Shown here: piece after piece, positions 1-10,475 of the stretch
Numbering within the stretch: the stretch's first letter is position 1
How the letters are laid out: each line of letters starts with the position of its first letter
Assembly: GCA_002102555.1 (NCBI GenBank)
Contig: MCFL01000054.1
Span: 62,001-126,000, forward strand
Reading direction: 5' to 3'
Source of the DNA: Catenaria anguillulae PL171
Taxonomy: Eukaryota > Blastocladiomycota > Blastocladiomycetes > Blastocladiales > Catenariaceae
DNA length: 64,000 nt
The notes under the pieces: model-generated
Seen by the model: only the letters and a program-made list of their open reading frames with translations
The model's database searches: none
Told to the model about the DNA's origin: nothing
Program-made: the position numbers and the translations under genes

Positions 1-935
1 TGCGAGCGGCCTCAGCATAATCGCGGTCGAGGTCCAAGGCAGAGATGTTGGTCTCGGGAATGATCATGCCGTGCGAGTTGCGGGTCGTGGTGAAGGTGGC
101 TGACTCAACCTTCCAGTTGCGGCGCGGGGTCGTGTCGAACGAGGCCTTGCCCGACGCGACCTTGGGGAGCTTGGCTTGGAAGGTCGGGACGAGGTCGGCA
201 GACGACACGGCTTGCTTGACAGCGGCAACGGCGGAATCGCCAGTCAGCTCGGCAAAGAAAAAGGTGTTCCAGGGAGCAGGCACGGGCATGATGTGCTTGT
301 CGTTGGGTCCGGGGGGCTTGGGGCCGACGGCGACACGCACGCGCTGTGGCACCTTCACAACTTGGTTGAAGGGCACAAACTCACCCTTGGCGTTGTAGCC
401 CAAGACATCAAAGGCAGCAGAGCAGCCGCGGACCTCCCACTTGGGCATGACGGTCAAGCCCGAGTGGCCCGGAGCTGGGGCGCTGACCTTGAGCACGTCC
501 TCGTAGACACAGTTGCGGACAGTGACGATGGCGTTCTTGCCGGCACCAGAAGCGGCCATGACGGCGGGCTCGATCTTGTGGAAGGGTGCCAAGCGGCCAC
601 CGTTGAGTGGGTCGGCATTGGAGATGCTAGAGGTCTTGGAAACCGTAGCGAGAGCGGCAGTGTGGAAAGTCGAGTAGTCGTCGCAGCAGTTGTCGTTGGC
701 AACACAGGTAGCGAGACAGTTGCATTGCATGGTCGAGAAACCGGTGAGGGTCGTGGCACACGACAAACCGCGCTTTTCTGTTGTCAGAGAAGAGTTGACG
801 GGAATGAGTGAACGAGTGAGTGAGACAGTGAGACAGTGATCACAATCAGACAGCCAAGAGGGGAAACTCACCAAGAGGGGCAGCGGAAGCGGTAACGGCC
901 ATGACGGCGACGGAGAGGAGAGCAAGGAGTTGCAT
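1..935 (-). CDS. Secreted protein with somatomedin-B-like cysteine motif (5' part; runs off the window)
   Basis: Two exons are seen: 935-872 and 777 leftwards past base 1, with an intron of 94 nt (GTGAGT...CAACAG, phase 1). Exon 1 is a signal peptide starting MQLLALLSVAVMAVTASAAP. Just after it comes a cysteine cluster, C-N-C-x3-C-x5-C-C-D-D-Y, which has the spacing of the core of somatomedin-B domains. The frame then stays open for more than 250 codons. The protein aligns along its length with the gene at 11882-12986, including the same phase-1 intron right after the signal peptide, so the two are paralogues. The role is unknown; an extracellular or wall protein is inferred from the signal peptide. 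The 3' end lies outside the window. Confidence 0.8.
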
Positions 936-1044
936 GTTGAGTGAGAATGAAGTAGAGAGTTGGCTATGGAGTGGGAGTGAGCGTTGATGCGATGAGGATG
1001 AAGGACTGGACGGTGGGTGGAAGTGGTCGGGGATCGGTCTGCGC

Positions 1045-1050
1045 TTTATA
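1045..1050 (-). promoter_or_regulatory. TATA box of the secreted gene
   Basis: TATAAA on the minus strand, about 110 bp upstream of the start codon at 935. Spacing fits a TATA box followed by a 5' leader of roughly 80 nt. Confidence 0.5.
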
Positions 1051-2259
1051 CCCTCGACTCCGTCAGCGGAAGCCACCCGCACAGGGGCCAGAGTGAGGAT
1101 AGATACATAGGTACGTTTGGGCGTCAGCCTCGGGAGTGTCCGGCGCGAAAAACGTTGTAACGTCGAGACATTGAAGTGCGGCGATGCATGAGATGCGCAT
1201 GGAAGGATCGGAACTAAGGCTCAAATTGGACCTGGAGAAGGCCGAAATGATGATGCAGGAGAGAATTAGCTCGTAATGTAATTTCATTTGCGACGCGCAA
1301 ACAAAATTTCGGTGCATGAAGCAAACCAAGCGGAACAGCGGCCACCACATCCCATGCGAAAGCGTAGCAAAACTTGCGGTTCAAAGCAGCGCCCCATGAC
1401 TTCGTACAATGCTGCTGCTTGCTCATCGTAATCATGCAGGGCGTGCCCACACTGTGTGGCTGACGGAAACTGTGAAACCGACGAGCCGCAGTGGGTATTC
1501 AACCGCTGTTTTGCAAACGACTGTGGCACCAGGTCTCGGCATTCACCTGTCCTTGCTGGTGCCACAACATTCTGGAAGGACCGTCTTCTGTTCTGAAAAG
1601 AAACGTATGTAACTAGGTACGTACGGACGACGGCCGAATTTGCAAGCCGCCGGCCCCCACCGCATCTCCCGTACTCGCTAAGCCTCCAGTCATTGGCTCC
1701 AGTCGGTCAAGAAGGCGTACTATGACGGCCAATGGGTTGCATCTACATGAGACGATCGATCTGGAATCGTTCACCATCAGGCCATGGTCGACGTCGACGT
1801 CTCAATCCACCAGAGCGCCACAGCGCCATAGCATCTTTCGCTCGTTTCGTATCGTTTCACTCTGCAAATGAGCATCAAATCCGCCACGCATGAATGATGA
1901 AGTGGCAGTGATGTCGATTGCCTCTGGATCGACATGCCTGTACATACCGGCATTGGACCAGGGGCAGGCGCACGTTAGTGTTAGTGCGAGCGAGCCCCAG
2001 AGCGAGCCCTTGTCCCCATCGAAAGCATCAACGCTGGAAATGACGGCCGGTGGCGCGCGTGCAGGCGGGCAAGATCCCTGGCCGTCGGGACAGCCACCAT
2101 GTAGGTCTTAGTGGTTATGGACGGCGTGAGCATGCTTGGAAACAGTTACGCCAGCAGGGGTACGAACTCGTCTGGCACCAGCATCATAGGCGCTGGCGAG
2201 AGCTTTGCAGTTGTCACGGGTCACTCCCGATTCGCTTCCCAAGTCGCTCTAAGGTGTGC
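1051..2259. other. Intergenic, no gene seen
   Basis: About 1.2 kb between the TATA box of the secreted gene and the left end of the DIRS element. Reading frames here are short and look random in composition. No tRNA-like fold, tandem repeat or transposon end was recognised. Confidence 0.5.
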
Positions 2260-2290
2260 TTATACTGCAATTCCTTGCAGTCAATCTACA

Positions 2291-2544
2291 GCATGTAGAT
2301 TGGTAAGCTCTCTTATATTATGCTTTCGGCCGAAACTTCACACAGGAGAGACCATTAGGCTCATGAGTGAGGGAAAAAAATTGGGAGTTTGGAGGTGGAA
2401 AGTTTTGGGTGACTGAGAAAAAGGCAACCGTACACGTGCGCACACGGGTGCAGAAAAAAACTCAAGGAAAAACCACCTCTCTCCCGAAAAAACCTCACTC
2501 GAGCCATATTGTGGATCCTTGCTCTTTTTGCTTTCGGCCAAACC
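2291..2544 (+). repeat. Left inverted terminal repeat of the DIRS-like element
   Basis: Starts GCATGTAGATTGGTAAGCTC and is the reverse complement of 7768-8020. The match is essentially exact up to about 2526 and weaker over the last 18 bases. Just outside it, 2260-2290 carries two small palindromes (ACTGCAA/TTGCAGT and AATCTAC/GTAGATT), candidate recombinase arms. Confidence 0.85.
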
Positions 2545-2616
2545 TCGCCTTTTGCTGTCACATCCAAGCAAAGTGTTGTTTATCTCTGAGCAAATTAGCA
2601 TTCCCTCTGCCGCACC

Positions 2617-4038
2617 ATGGTCGCAAATAACCCGGTCCAGTCCGCCGCCACCCGCACCCCTGCCAGGAACACCAGAGCTGCTGCCACTTCGGCGCGGCCG
2701 CTGCGCCCGAAGGGGGGAAAGGCCGCGGCCAAGACTCCGACCCCGGTCGCCGATCCTCCGGTCCCGTCGCCCACGGCTTCCCAGCCCACGCCCGACCTGG
2801 ACCCGGTACTCAATCCGTCCTCGGCCACTGTGCTCGGTCCGCCCTCTGGCCAACCGCCCGCCTTTCCGCCGTCCACGGACCCGCAGATTGCCGCATGGGA
2901 CGCCGTTCTCGGCACCGTCGCCCCGCAGCCCACGGCGCAGCAGCTTCCTGCCGACGCCCACGACGTCGCGCTCGGCGCCCCCGACGGTCCGCCCACCCCG
3001 AGTGACTCCTTCCCGGTGCAGTACGACTCGTCGTCGTCCGACGGTGACGACTGCACGACCGAGGAGGGCGAGTCGGGCTCCGAGTCGGACCGTGATGACG
3101 GGCCTGTCGCCGACCGCCCGACGGCCGCCATGCCCCACGACGACTACCGCGACGGGGCCGCCGCCTACCACGACGACGCTGCCTTGGTCGACCGCCTTTT
3201 GGGCGGCCACCTCGTCGGTGAGGCCGACCCAACCACCCTCGACGATGACTTTGGCGCCGACCCGGCCCTGCAGGCCGTTGCCACCTCGCACGCTTGGTCC
3301 GTTGTCCGCGGGCCCTCGAGTGGTGCCGTTGCTGGTGTTCTCCGCCTCGCCCGTGGTTCCGTCTCGGTGCCGGCTGACTTCGCGCTCACCGGCGACAGCC
3401 TCCGTGCCCTGGAGGAGCAGGCCCCGCGCTTTGCGAACCTTCAGGTGCCCCGCCTCAACCCGCACCTGGCTTTCAAGCTGGATCCTCACGCTTGGGCAAA
3501 CCTCCGCGGCACCGACCAGGCGCTGTACAACGCGTCGGCAGCTCACGCCCGCACGTTGGCAAACGCGGCGGCCGCCTACGATGCCTTGTCGCGGGCACAG
3601 TCGTTCACCGACCTGGACCTCGACGCCGCCAAGCGTCCGCTCCGCCACGCCCTCGCATACTCCGCGCACTCGCTCGGCGAACTCACGCGTGCACGCCGTG
3701 ACGCCGTGGCCAGGGCCATCAACTGCCCAGCGGACATCATGCGCCTGGTGCAGTGCGCTGTGGCCGATGATGGGCATCTCGACCTTGTCGACGCCGCCCA
3801 GCTCTTGGCCATCTCGCGGAAAACGCAGGCGTTCACCGACGTCGTCGCGGCCGCTGCAGCAACCCGCCCGGCCGCGAAGCGCAAACCCAACTCCGGACGC
3901 GCCGACAACGACAAGTCGAGCAAGAAGGCTCGCACCACGGAACCGCGCCGCAGGGACGTGGACAGGACTCCCAAGAACCGCGAAAGCGGCGGGAAGGGTC
4001 GTAAGAAGAAGGCAAAGGTGGCGGACGGTTCGGGTTAG
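2617..4038 (+). CDS. Gag-like part of the DIRS-like element
   Basis: A 473-residue frame. The N-terminal third is rich in Pro, Ala and Ser, then acidic (ESGSESDRDD), with a helical middle and a basic C-terminus rich in Lys and Arg. No zinc knuckle is visible. It stands in the Gag position, directly after the left repeat and ahead of the polymerase. Assignment as Gag rests on position and composition only. It is part of a retroelement, not a host gene. Confidence 0.7.
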   Translation: MVANNPVQSAATRTPARNTRAAATSARPLRPKGGKAAAKTPTPVADPPVPSPTASQPTPDLDPVLNPSSATVLGPPSGQPPAFPPSTDPQIAAWDAVLGTVAPQPTAQQLPADAHDVALGAPDGPPTPSDSFPVQYDSSSSDGDDCTTEEGESGSESDRDDGPVADRPTAAMPHDDYRDGAAAYHDDAALVDRLLGGHLVGEADPTTLDDDFGADPALQAVATSHAWSVVRGPSSGAVAGVLRLARGSVSVPADFALTGDSLRALEEQAPRFANLQVPRLNPHLAFKLDPHAWANLRGTDQALYNASAAHARTLANAAAAYDALSRAQSFTDLDLDAAKRPLRHALAYSAHSLGELTRARRDAVARAINCPADIMRLVQCAVADDGHLDLVDAAQLLAISRKTQAFTDVVAAAAATRPAAKRKPNSGRADNDKSSKKARTTEPRRRDVDRTPKNRESGGKGRKKKAKVADGSG

Positions 4039-4580
4039 TACTTGTTTTTTCTTGTGTACTTGGACTGTTTTTTCGTTTGTATTGAATGCATTTTGTGCTC
4101 GCCTGCATCTTGCCCATGTCCCCTTCCAGGAGCCTGTTCCCCTCCGGCCCAAGCGCCGTGTCCTACAGTGCATGGGCCTGCTCCGACATGCTGGCCTGTG
4201 GTCTTGGCCTCGCCTTCGCATGCACAGCCCCCACCACCAACGGCTGGGGCAGCGTCCACGGTCGCGTCGGCTGCCTCGGGCTCTTCTCCCCTGGATGGTG
4301 AGTTGCAATTCCCTCATCCACTCCCTGATGTACCAGTTGGCGGCCGCCTAACACGCTTTGTGTCTGCCTGGCAGGACGCGGGGGCCCCGCCCGACATCGT
4401 ACGCATGGTGGCCGAGGGTGTGCGCCTGCACCTGCAGCGCCCGCTGTACCAATCATTGGTGCCCCGTCCATACGCGCTCCCATCAGCAGATATGGCGATT
4501 CTCAGCGACAAGCTCGACGAGATGGCGGCAAAGGGAGCAGGCAACTTTCACCCCCTCCCTGCTCGCCCCCGCCCGGGACC

Positions 4581-6458
4581 GTGTACTCCCCGGCTTTCAT
4601 CGTGCACCAACGCAACAAGTCCCGTCCCATTTTCGATTACCGCTTTGTGAACCGGGCGCTCACGCCCGAGCGCTTTCGCATGGAGGGTCTGAAGGACATG
4701 TTGTCGCTTCTCCCACTGTATGCATGGGCAGCATCAGTCGACATCGAGGACGCTTACCCACACTTGGGCATCCACACGGCATCTCGCCCTCTGCTGCGGG
4801 TGGTAGTGGGGGACCGCGCTTTCCATCCTTCGGCTCTGCTCTTCGGTCTCAGCCCGGCTCCGCGCATCTTCACCAAGCTGACCAAGGTTCCAGTAGGCGT
4901 TTTGCGCTCGCTGGGTGTGCCGCTGGTGGTGTACCTGGACGACTTTCTGGTCCTGGGCGAGACCCGCGAGATTGCGCAGGCAAACCTGTCGCTGGTCATC
5001 CGTACGCTGCAGCGCTTTGGTTTCCGGATCAAGTGGGCAAAGACCGACCTGGCCCCTCGGCAGCAACTGACCCACCTCGGATGGGACCTCGACTTGGCCG
5101 CGGGCGTGATTCAGGTTCCGGCGGTGAAAGTGCGAGAGGCGCGCCGGTTGATTCGCCTGCTGGTCGGCAGCGACAAGCCCTCAGTGCGCCTGGCAATGAC
5201 CGTGCTTGGCCACCTGGTTGCCATGTACCCTGTCCTGCCAGACCTGCGGGGTCTCACGCGCCGTCTATCCCTTCGGGTGGCGGGCATCTCACGCACGGCC
5301 ATGGCAGGCAAGATCCTCTCCCGCCGACACATTCGCAGCAAGCTCATGTCCCGACCCCTGTCGCTGACGGCCGAGATCATGGCCGACCTCGCCCAGGTCC
5401 TCAACCTGCTTGTCGATTGGAACCGCCGCTCATACCTGCCAAGGGAGCACGACCTGGTGTTGCAAACAGACGCCTCGTACACGGGATGGGGTGCACGGGT
5501 TCATGTGAATGGGCTCCTTGTCCGGATGGGCGAGGAATGGGGCCAGGAGAATTTGTCCGAACTGCGTCTCAAGCGGCTGGAGCACATCAACGTGCTGGAG
5601 CTTGGTGCGGTCCTGCTGGCAGTCATGCGACTCGAGCAGCACCATGGGGTGGTCTGGAAGAACAAGTCTCTCCTGGTCGAGTCGGACAACACCACGGCAA
5701 TCTCGTACATCAACAAGCAAGGGGGCCGGATTCCCGGCCCGCTGGTGGACATTGCACTCCTGCTGGCGGCTTTCTGCCGGTCTCGCAGCCTTGCAGTGCT
5801 GGCGACACACGTGGCGGGCGTGACAAATCTGGCGGACGAGGACTCCCGGGTGTTCATGGTGGACAGTCACGGGTGGTTTGTGAACCGGACTCTGTTCTTC
5901 CTGGCGGCGAGCACCTTTGCCACCCCCACAATGGACCTCTTTGCATCCGAGTCAACAGCGCAGACCGCGACCTTTGCGAGCCGCCTCCCGTCGAGCCGGG
6001 CCATTTCCCCGGACGCGTTCCTGCTGCGCTGGGACGCCTGGCCGGTTGTGTGGGTGGCCCCGCCCTTGCCGGTACTGGGCAGGGCAATCAACAAGTTTGC
6101 TTGGGACAAGGCTACGGGTCTGATTGTGTGCCCGGTCTGGAAGACAGCAGTCTGGTACCCGCGACTGTTGTCAATGCTGTCCGATCTCCCGCTCCTCTTC
6201 CGAAGGTGCGACAGCAACATCGCGCATGCGCATCTCCTCCCGCCGGCCGTGTCCTGGATGGCCATCTGGCCGTGCTACGGGAAAATTGGCGATCGCGCGG
6301 TTTTTCGGACGAAGTGTGCGACTTTCTTGAAGGAGCGTGGGCTGGATCGACAACCAAGCAATACTCCTCCGAGTACCGTGCCTGGCATCGCTGGTGTGAT
6401 CGACGGGGTACCGATCCCGTGGCACCCACACTCCCCGGTATTCTCGACTTCCTCGTAG
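4581..6458 (+). CDS. Reverse transcriptase and RNase H part of the DIRS-like element
   Basis: Reverse transcriptase motifs run in order: SRPIFDYRFVN, then VDIEDAYPHLGI, then LLFGLSPAPRIFTK and the catalytic YLDDFLVLG. RNase H follows, with LQTDASYTGWG, an ELGAV helix, ESDNTTAISYINKQGG and a late D in NLADEDSR. There is no aspartic protease or integrase, which separates it from LTR retrotransposons and fits DIRS. The frame runs into the recombinase part, which lies in an overlapping frame, an arrangement usual for the family. Confidence 0.88.
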   Translation: MYSPAFIVHQRNKSRPIFDYRFVNRALTPERFRMEGLKDMLSLLPLYAWAASVDIEDAYPHLGIHTASRPLLRVVVGDRAFHPSALLFGLSPAPRIFTKLTKVPVGVLRSLGVPLVVYLDDFLVLGETREIAQANLSLVIRTLQRFGFRIKWAKTDLAPRQQLTHLGWDLDLAAGVIQVPAVKVREARRLIRLLVGSDKPSVRLAMTVLGHLVAMYPVLPDLRGLTRRLSLRVAGISRTAMAGKILSRRHIRSKLMSRPLSLTAEIMADLAQVLNLLVDWNRRSYLPREHDLVLQTDASYTGWGARVHVNGLLVRMGEEWGQENLSELRLKRLEHINVLELGAVLLAVMRLEQHHGVVWKNKSLLVESDNTTAISYINKQGGRIPGPLVDIALLLAAFCRSRSLAVLATHVAGVTNLADEDSRVFMVDSHGWFVNRTLFFLAASTFATPTMDLFASESTAQTATFASRLPSSRAISPDAFLLRWDAWPVVWVAPPLPVLGRAINKFAWDKATGLIVCPVWKTAVWYPRLLSMLSDLPLLFRRCDSNIAHAHLLPPAVSWMAIWPCYGKIGDRAVFRTKCATFLKERGLDRQPSNTPPSTVPGIAGVIDGVPIPWHPHSPVFSTSS

Positions 6459-7219
6459 GAGAATTCCGCCGGGGCCGGAAGCCGAAGTCAGTCCGCGTCA
6501 CAGTCTCTGCCCTGTCTACTGTCTTCGGGCCCATTTTCAATGGGGCTACACTGGGATCGTCACGCCATGTTGCCCTCCTTCTCCGCAGTTTTGTCCGGGC
6601 TCGCCCGGATGCACCAGCCAAGGTGGACACATTTGACCCGGATATTCTCCTTCGCCTGCTGCGCTCGTGGGGCCCTGATGAGGGTCTAACCACAAAGCGC
6701 CTCACGGTCAAGTTCATTGTGCTGTTACTTGTTCTCGGCCGGCTCCGCGTGGATGATGTGGTCAAGATTCGTCGGGAGTCTGTGCGTGTGGTGGATGGTG
6801 TTTGGTCCGCGGTTGTGCCACTGCCCAAGTCCCGAAACCGCAGGGAACATGCTTGGCGTGTAGTCGCCCTGAAAGGGCATGCATCACGGCCCGGCCTCTG
6901 CCCGGCAGCAGTTTGGTGCTCCTTGGACGCGCGTTTGGCACCACGCCGCGCTTTGGCGGCTCCATCAGGTGCCTCATCCCTGGTGCTGACCCTCCGACGC
7001 CCACATCACGCGCCTTCCGCTGACACCATCCGCCGGTGGGTCACGGAGACCATGCTGTCCGCCGGCCTGCCCGAACATTTCCGCGCACACGACATTCGGG
7101 GCGCTGTTACCACAGCGCTCCTCGCATCTGGCCATGTGGCTGAAGATGTTGCCGCGGGTGTATGGGCTTCAACTGCCACGATGGATCGTCACTATAACTT
7201 TCTGGGCTCGTCAAGGTAG
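6290..7219 (+). CDS. Tyrosine recombinase part of the DIRS-like element
   Basis: An N-terminal core-binding stretch (STTKQYSSEYRAWHRWC) is followed by a catalytic domain with a first Arg in LLVLGRLRVDDVVK, the box HDIRGAVTTALL (H-x-x-R) and the nucleophile region MDRHYNFLG near the end. These are the R..H-x-x-R..Y residues of tyrosine recombinases. The same open frame extends back to 4358, but only its last third is meaningful; the rest shadows the reverse transcriptase. In DIRS elements this enzyme inserts the circular copy. Confidence 0.85.
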   Translation, partial: RSRGFSDEVCDFLEGAWAGSTTKQYSSEYRAWHRWCDRRGTDPVAPTLPGILDFLVGEFRRGRKPKSVRVTVSALSTVFGPIFNGATLGSSRHVALLLRSFVRARPDAPAKVDTFDPDILLRLLRSWGPDEGLTTKRLTVKFIVLLLVLGRLRVDDVVKIRRESVRVVDGVWSAVVPLPKSRNRREHAWRVVALKGHASRPGLCPAAVWCSLDARLAPRRALAAPSGASSLVLTLRRPHHAPSADTIRRWVTETMLSAGLPEHFRAHDIRGAVTTALLASGHVAEDVAAGVWASTATMDRHYNFLGSSR

Positions 7220-7392
7220 ACACGGCTTTCTCTTGTGTGCGGTTTTCCTTGCTTTTTGTGGCGTGACATTTGATGGTGTAGTGTGTGGTATTTTTCGTTG
7301 GTCTTGTTTATCTACCTGCAATGTGTACACTACCCTGCTTGTCTCTTTTGAATCGTGCAATTCCGCTGCAGCCATCGTTTTCCTTGCTATGG

Positions 7393-7523
7393 TTACCAAT
7401 CTACATGCTGTAGATTGACTGCAAGGAATTGCAGTATAATCATGGTTATCAGGGTAACATAGTTACCCAGGATAACCCTGTTTATACGATATGACTGGAA
7501 GTCAATCGGAAGCATGTAGATTG
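7393..7523 (+). repeat. Internal complementary region (circle-junction copy)
   Basis: Bases 7393-7439 are the reverse complement of the left outer end (2260 to about 2300). Bases 7438-7523 are the reverse complement of the right outer end (about 8008-8092). The two halves abut at ATAAT|CATGG, which is what a circle joining both ends of the element would contain. In DIRS elements this region is known to template the missing end sequences during replication. Confidence 0.88.
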
Positions 7524-7767
7524 TCCCACCCGCCCTTTCCCACAATCTACACGCTGCTGAAGGTCGCCCTTAGCCCACCTGGGGCTTGCTTCTCGCCTGG
7601 TTTCCCGGGGTTATTTGCCTTGTTCGCGGACGACGTGTTGCTTGCGCTCCCACGGCGCCCTCCGACGCGTTGGTTTCTCGCGTTTTTTCTCCTTCGTTTC
7701 CACACCCCTTTGGGTTGAGGGACGGACGCCGCTTCCCGGCGCCCGTCCTAGTTTCCATCTTTGCTCG

Positions 7768-8020
7768 GTTTGGCCTCAAGCGTCAAGAGCAAGGATCCAC
7801 AATATGGCTCGAGTGAGGTTTTTTCGGGAGAGAGGTGGTTTTTCCTTGAGTTTTTTTCTGCACCCGTGTGCGCACGTGTACGGTTGCCTTTTTCTCAGTC
7901 ACCCAAAACTTTCCACCTCCAAACTCCCAATTTTTTTCCCTCACTCATGAGCCTAATGGTCTCTCCTGTGTGAAGTTTCGGCCGAAAGCATAATATAAGA
8001 GAGCTTACCAATCTACATGC
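7768..8020 (-). repeat. Right inverted terminal repeat of the DIRS-like element
   Basis: Reverse complement of 2291-2544. It is followed by a 72-base right extension (8021-8092) not shared with the left end. That extension holds an imperfect palindrome built on GGTTATC..GGGTAAC..GTTACCC..GATAACC. Confidence 0.85.
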
Positions 8021-8247
8021 TTCCGATTGACTTCCAGTCATATCGTATAAACAGGGTTATCCTGGGTAACTATGTTACCCTGATAACCATGAAACACCTG
8101 CCAACGGAAATCGTCCAGCCTCGACATGTCACGAGTTACAAGGATCGACCTGGCGAATCGTGAGCTATGTATGTATATGTGAAATACGCACAAGAACGAA
8201 ACAAAAAGGAAAAAACTAAAAGAACAGATGGCAAGACAGAGGCAAAC

Positions 8248-10475
8248 TCAGTTGCTCTCATCGCCGCTGTCGTTGTCCTCATCTGAAGACAAACCGTTCA
8301 ACTGCTGCTCGTCCCCGCTTTCGTCAGAACCACTCTCCTCGTCACTGTCGGCTGCCTCGTCTACATCCATGCCATCATCGCTGTCCATTTCCCCATCCAC
8401 ATCCATGTCCTGATCATCGTCGGACCCAGCACCTGCAACGTCGGCGGAATTCAACTCCTCGCCCAACGCCTCCAAGGTCCTCGACGTGGCCCTCCGTTGC
8501 ACGTGCCTCAGCGTGCTCGCCTTCTTGGACGACATGAACGCCAGATCCTCAAAGTACCCAACATCCTCGTCACCATCGGCATCCTCATCCACAATCACCA
8601 CGCCGCCCTGGGCGCCAACAGCACCCACGTTTGCCGCCTGTGCAGCGGCTGCGGCTTGCGCGGGATGATGCATCTCGACCTGGGCAAGCACCAGATCCAA
8701 CCTTCCCTGCAACTTGAGCAACTGCTTGCCCTGATCAATGCGCGTCTCGAGGGCATGATGGAACGCGGCCAGCTTGCGCACCAAGTCGGGCACAGTCATG
8801 AGGTAGCCCGTGTGCATGGTGACCACGGCCTTGATCCATTCGAGCAAGTGGCCCGCGCGCGAGTGCGTGCGCATAAACCGGTCAATCACGGCGTGCATGA
8901 GCGGCACAATGTGCTGCGTGGGGACCTTGCGCACGGTGGTGGCAATTGCAGCAGAGGTCAGGAAGGGAGCATTGAGGACCGACTCAAGAAGATCCGTGTC
9001 GTTCGAGTGCAGGGCTTGCGTGAGGGTGATGTGGAGCGAGGTCACGTCAATCACGCCGGCCGTACCGGATTGAGAGGCCGATGGGCCGGACGCTGTGACT
9101 TGAAGGGCGGCAAGGCGCTCAGCGAGAGGCTTTTGGAGGTCTTCGGCCGAGGGCTGATCTAGGCGAGGGGCACCAATGGCGGCGTCCGCCGCGTGGAGCG
9201 AAGCGGTCGTGCCAGTTTGGCGATACGCCTGGCGCTTGCCAGTGGCCGGGTTGACGGTGTGCGCTGTTTGAGTGGTGCGAACCAGAGTTTCAGTGGAAAC
9301 GAGCTCGTCATCCTTGATGTAGGTCTGTCATGGCAAAGACGCAAACATAAGTCAAGTTAGCTATGCACAGTCGATGGCGGCAAATCATGAATCAAAATTA
9401 GTAACGGACCAACGTCTCGAAAACTGGGTTCATCGAGTTGCCTCGTGTCATGACCAACCGACCTTGGCCCTCGGCAACAAATGCGACACTGGTAATCGCC
9501 ACCTTCTCACCCGTTTCCTTGGACTTGACATCCAAAACAGCCTCGGCCATACGTGCCGAAAACTTTGCGCGCTTGTTGGCCTTCTTGCCGGTGGGACCAG
9601 CAGAGGCAGGGGACGACCAAAGTGCCAACGCGCCAGTTTCCGTCAGCACAGCAACATGGCCAGCAGAGGAGGAGACGGCCACGGAGGCGGCATTGTGGTC
9701 GAGCGAGAGAGCAGGCAGAGGTTGGCCAGACCCCATGTCGAACACGTTGACGAACCGGTCGCGATCGGCCGCGGTCAGCAGCAACCGCTCGTCGGCTGTG
9801 ACGGCAAGGCTGAGAATGTCGGAGGCGTGCGCTGGGAATTTGGTCACATGTTTGTTGGATGGAATCTCGAAGATGGAGACACCAGAGTCGGCGACAATGA
9901 GCCGAGAGCCGGACGGGGTAACGAGGAGACGTTTGGGAGAAACCGAGTTCTTGGTCTTGAATTTGCTGTGAATGGCAAGTTGCAGGCAGGATGTCATATG
10001 ATCAGTTGCTCGCACCATACCCATAGATCAACGAAACCTGAGGCTGTATGTACCCTTCGCAGCTGCCAGACACCAAGTTCCACATGACGATCCAATCATC
10101 CTGGCCACACGAGTAGGCGACATTCTTGCCCGGCACAAACACGACTGCGTTGACTGCCGAAGAGTGAGTTCCCGAAAGCGTTGAGTGGACAGTGCCCGTC
10201 AACGCAGAAACCAACTGGATCTCGCCGGTCGACAAGCATGCAGCGAGCACAGGGGTTGCCTCGCCCTTGTTGGAGAAGATGTTGCCCCAAGCAATGGACG
10301 ATACAGTAGACCGCTCTGGAGGCTGGTGATCGACAATGACGGACGCATTGGCCGTCTTCCAAAGGGTGATGCGTTGAGCGTCAGCAATGCGTTGGAGCAC
10401 GGCAAGATACGCCTTGTCGGCCGAGTACTCGTAGAGCGCTCCGCTGTTGGCGGCACTGGTGGGCGTAGGCTTCAT
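8248..10475 (-). CDS. UTP5: UTP5/WDR43, t-UTP subunit of the small-subunit processome
   Basis: Three exons join in frame: 10475-10021, 9965-9410 and 9324-8248, giving 695 residues, close to human WDR43. The N-terminal two thirds is a WD-repeat propeller (for example DDWIVMWNLVSGSCEG and ADRDRFVNVFDMGSGQ). The C-terminus holds a Utp12 domain: LTQALHSNDTDLLESVL, then LLEWIKAVVTMHTGYLMTVPDL, then ALETRIDQGKQLLKLQGRLDL, a pattern typical of WDR43. A Ser/Asp/Glu-rich acidic tail follows. In yeast and human the protein acts in the nucleolus, in pre-rRNA transcription and early processing. The first intron is 55 nt (GTATGG...CACAG); the second is 85 nt with an unusual GTCCGT donor. Its 3' end is close to the DIRS insertion. 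Confidence 0.88.

Larger units (their letters stand above)
2260..8092 (+). mobile_element. DIRS-like tyrosine-recombinase retrotransposon, looks nearly whole
   Basis: A 5.8-kb element with the full DIRS layout: inverted terminal repeats (2291-2544 and 7768-8020), an internal complementary region at 7393-7523 that rejoins the two outer ends, and three coding parts in order: Gag-like, reverse transcriptase plus RNase H, tyrosine recombinase. The outer ends are set by where the internal copy stops matching: left at TTATACTG (2260), right at CCATGA (8092). No target duplication is seen, as expected for circle integration by a tyrosine recombinase. The near-identical inverted repeats suggest a young insertion. 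It looks almost whole, with somewhere between none and about two breaks. It lies about 155 bp beyond the stop codon of UTP5. Confidence 0.9.

Noticed and set aside
176-811. Plus-strand frames of up to 211 residues
   Set aside because: They lie opposite the minus-strand secreted gene, which has a signal peptide, clean splice sites and a paralogue.
2338-4317. 659-residue minus-strand frame
   Set aside because: Antisense of the GC-rich Gag-like part; composition is Arg/Gly-rich shadow sequence without a recognisable domain.
4358-6280. Long forward frame covering the reverse transcriptase region
   Set aside because: Its translation here lacks any polymerase motif and is a shadow of the reverse transcriptase frame; only its last third, the recombinase, is real.
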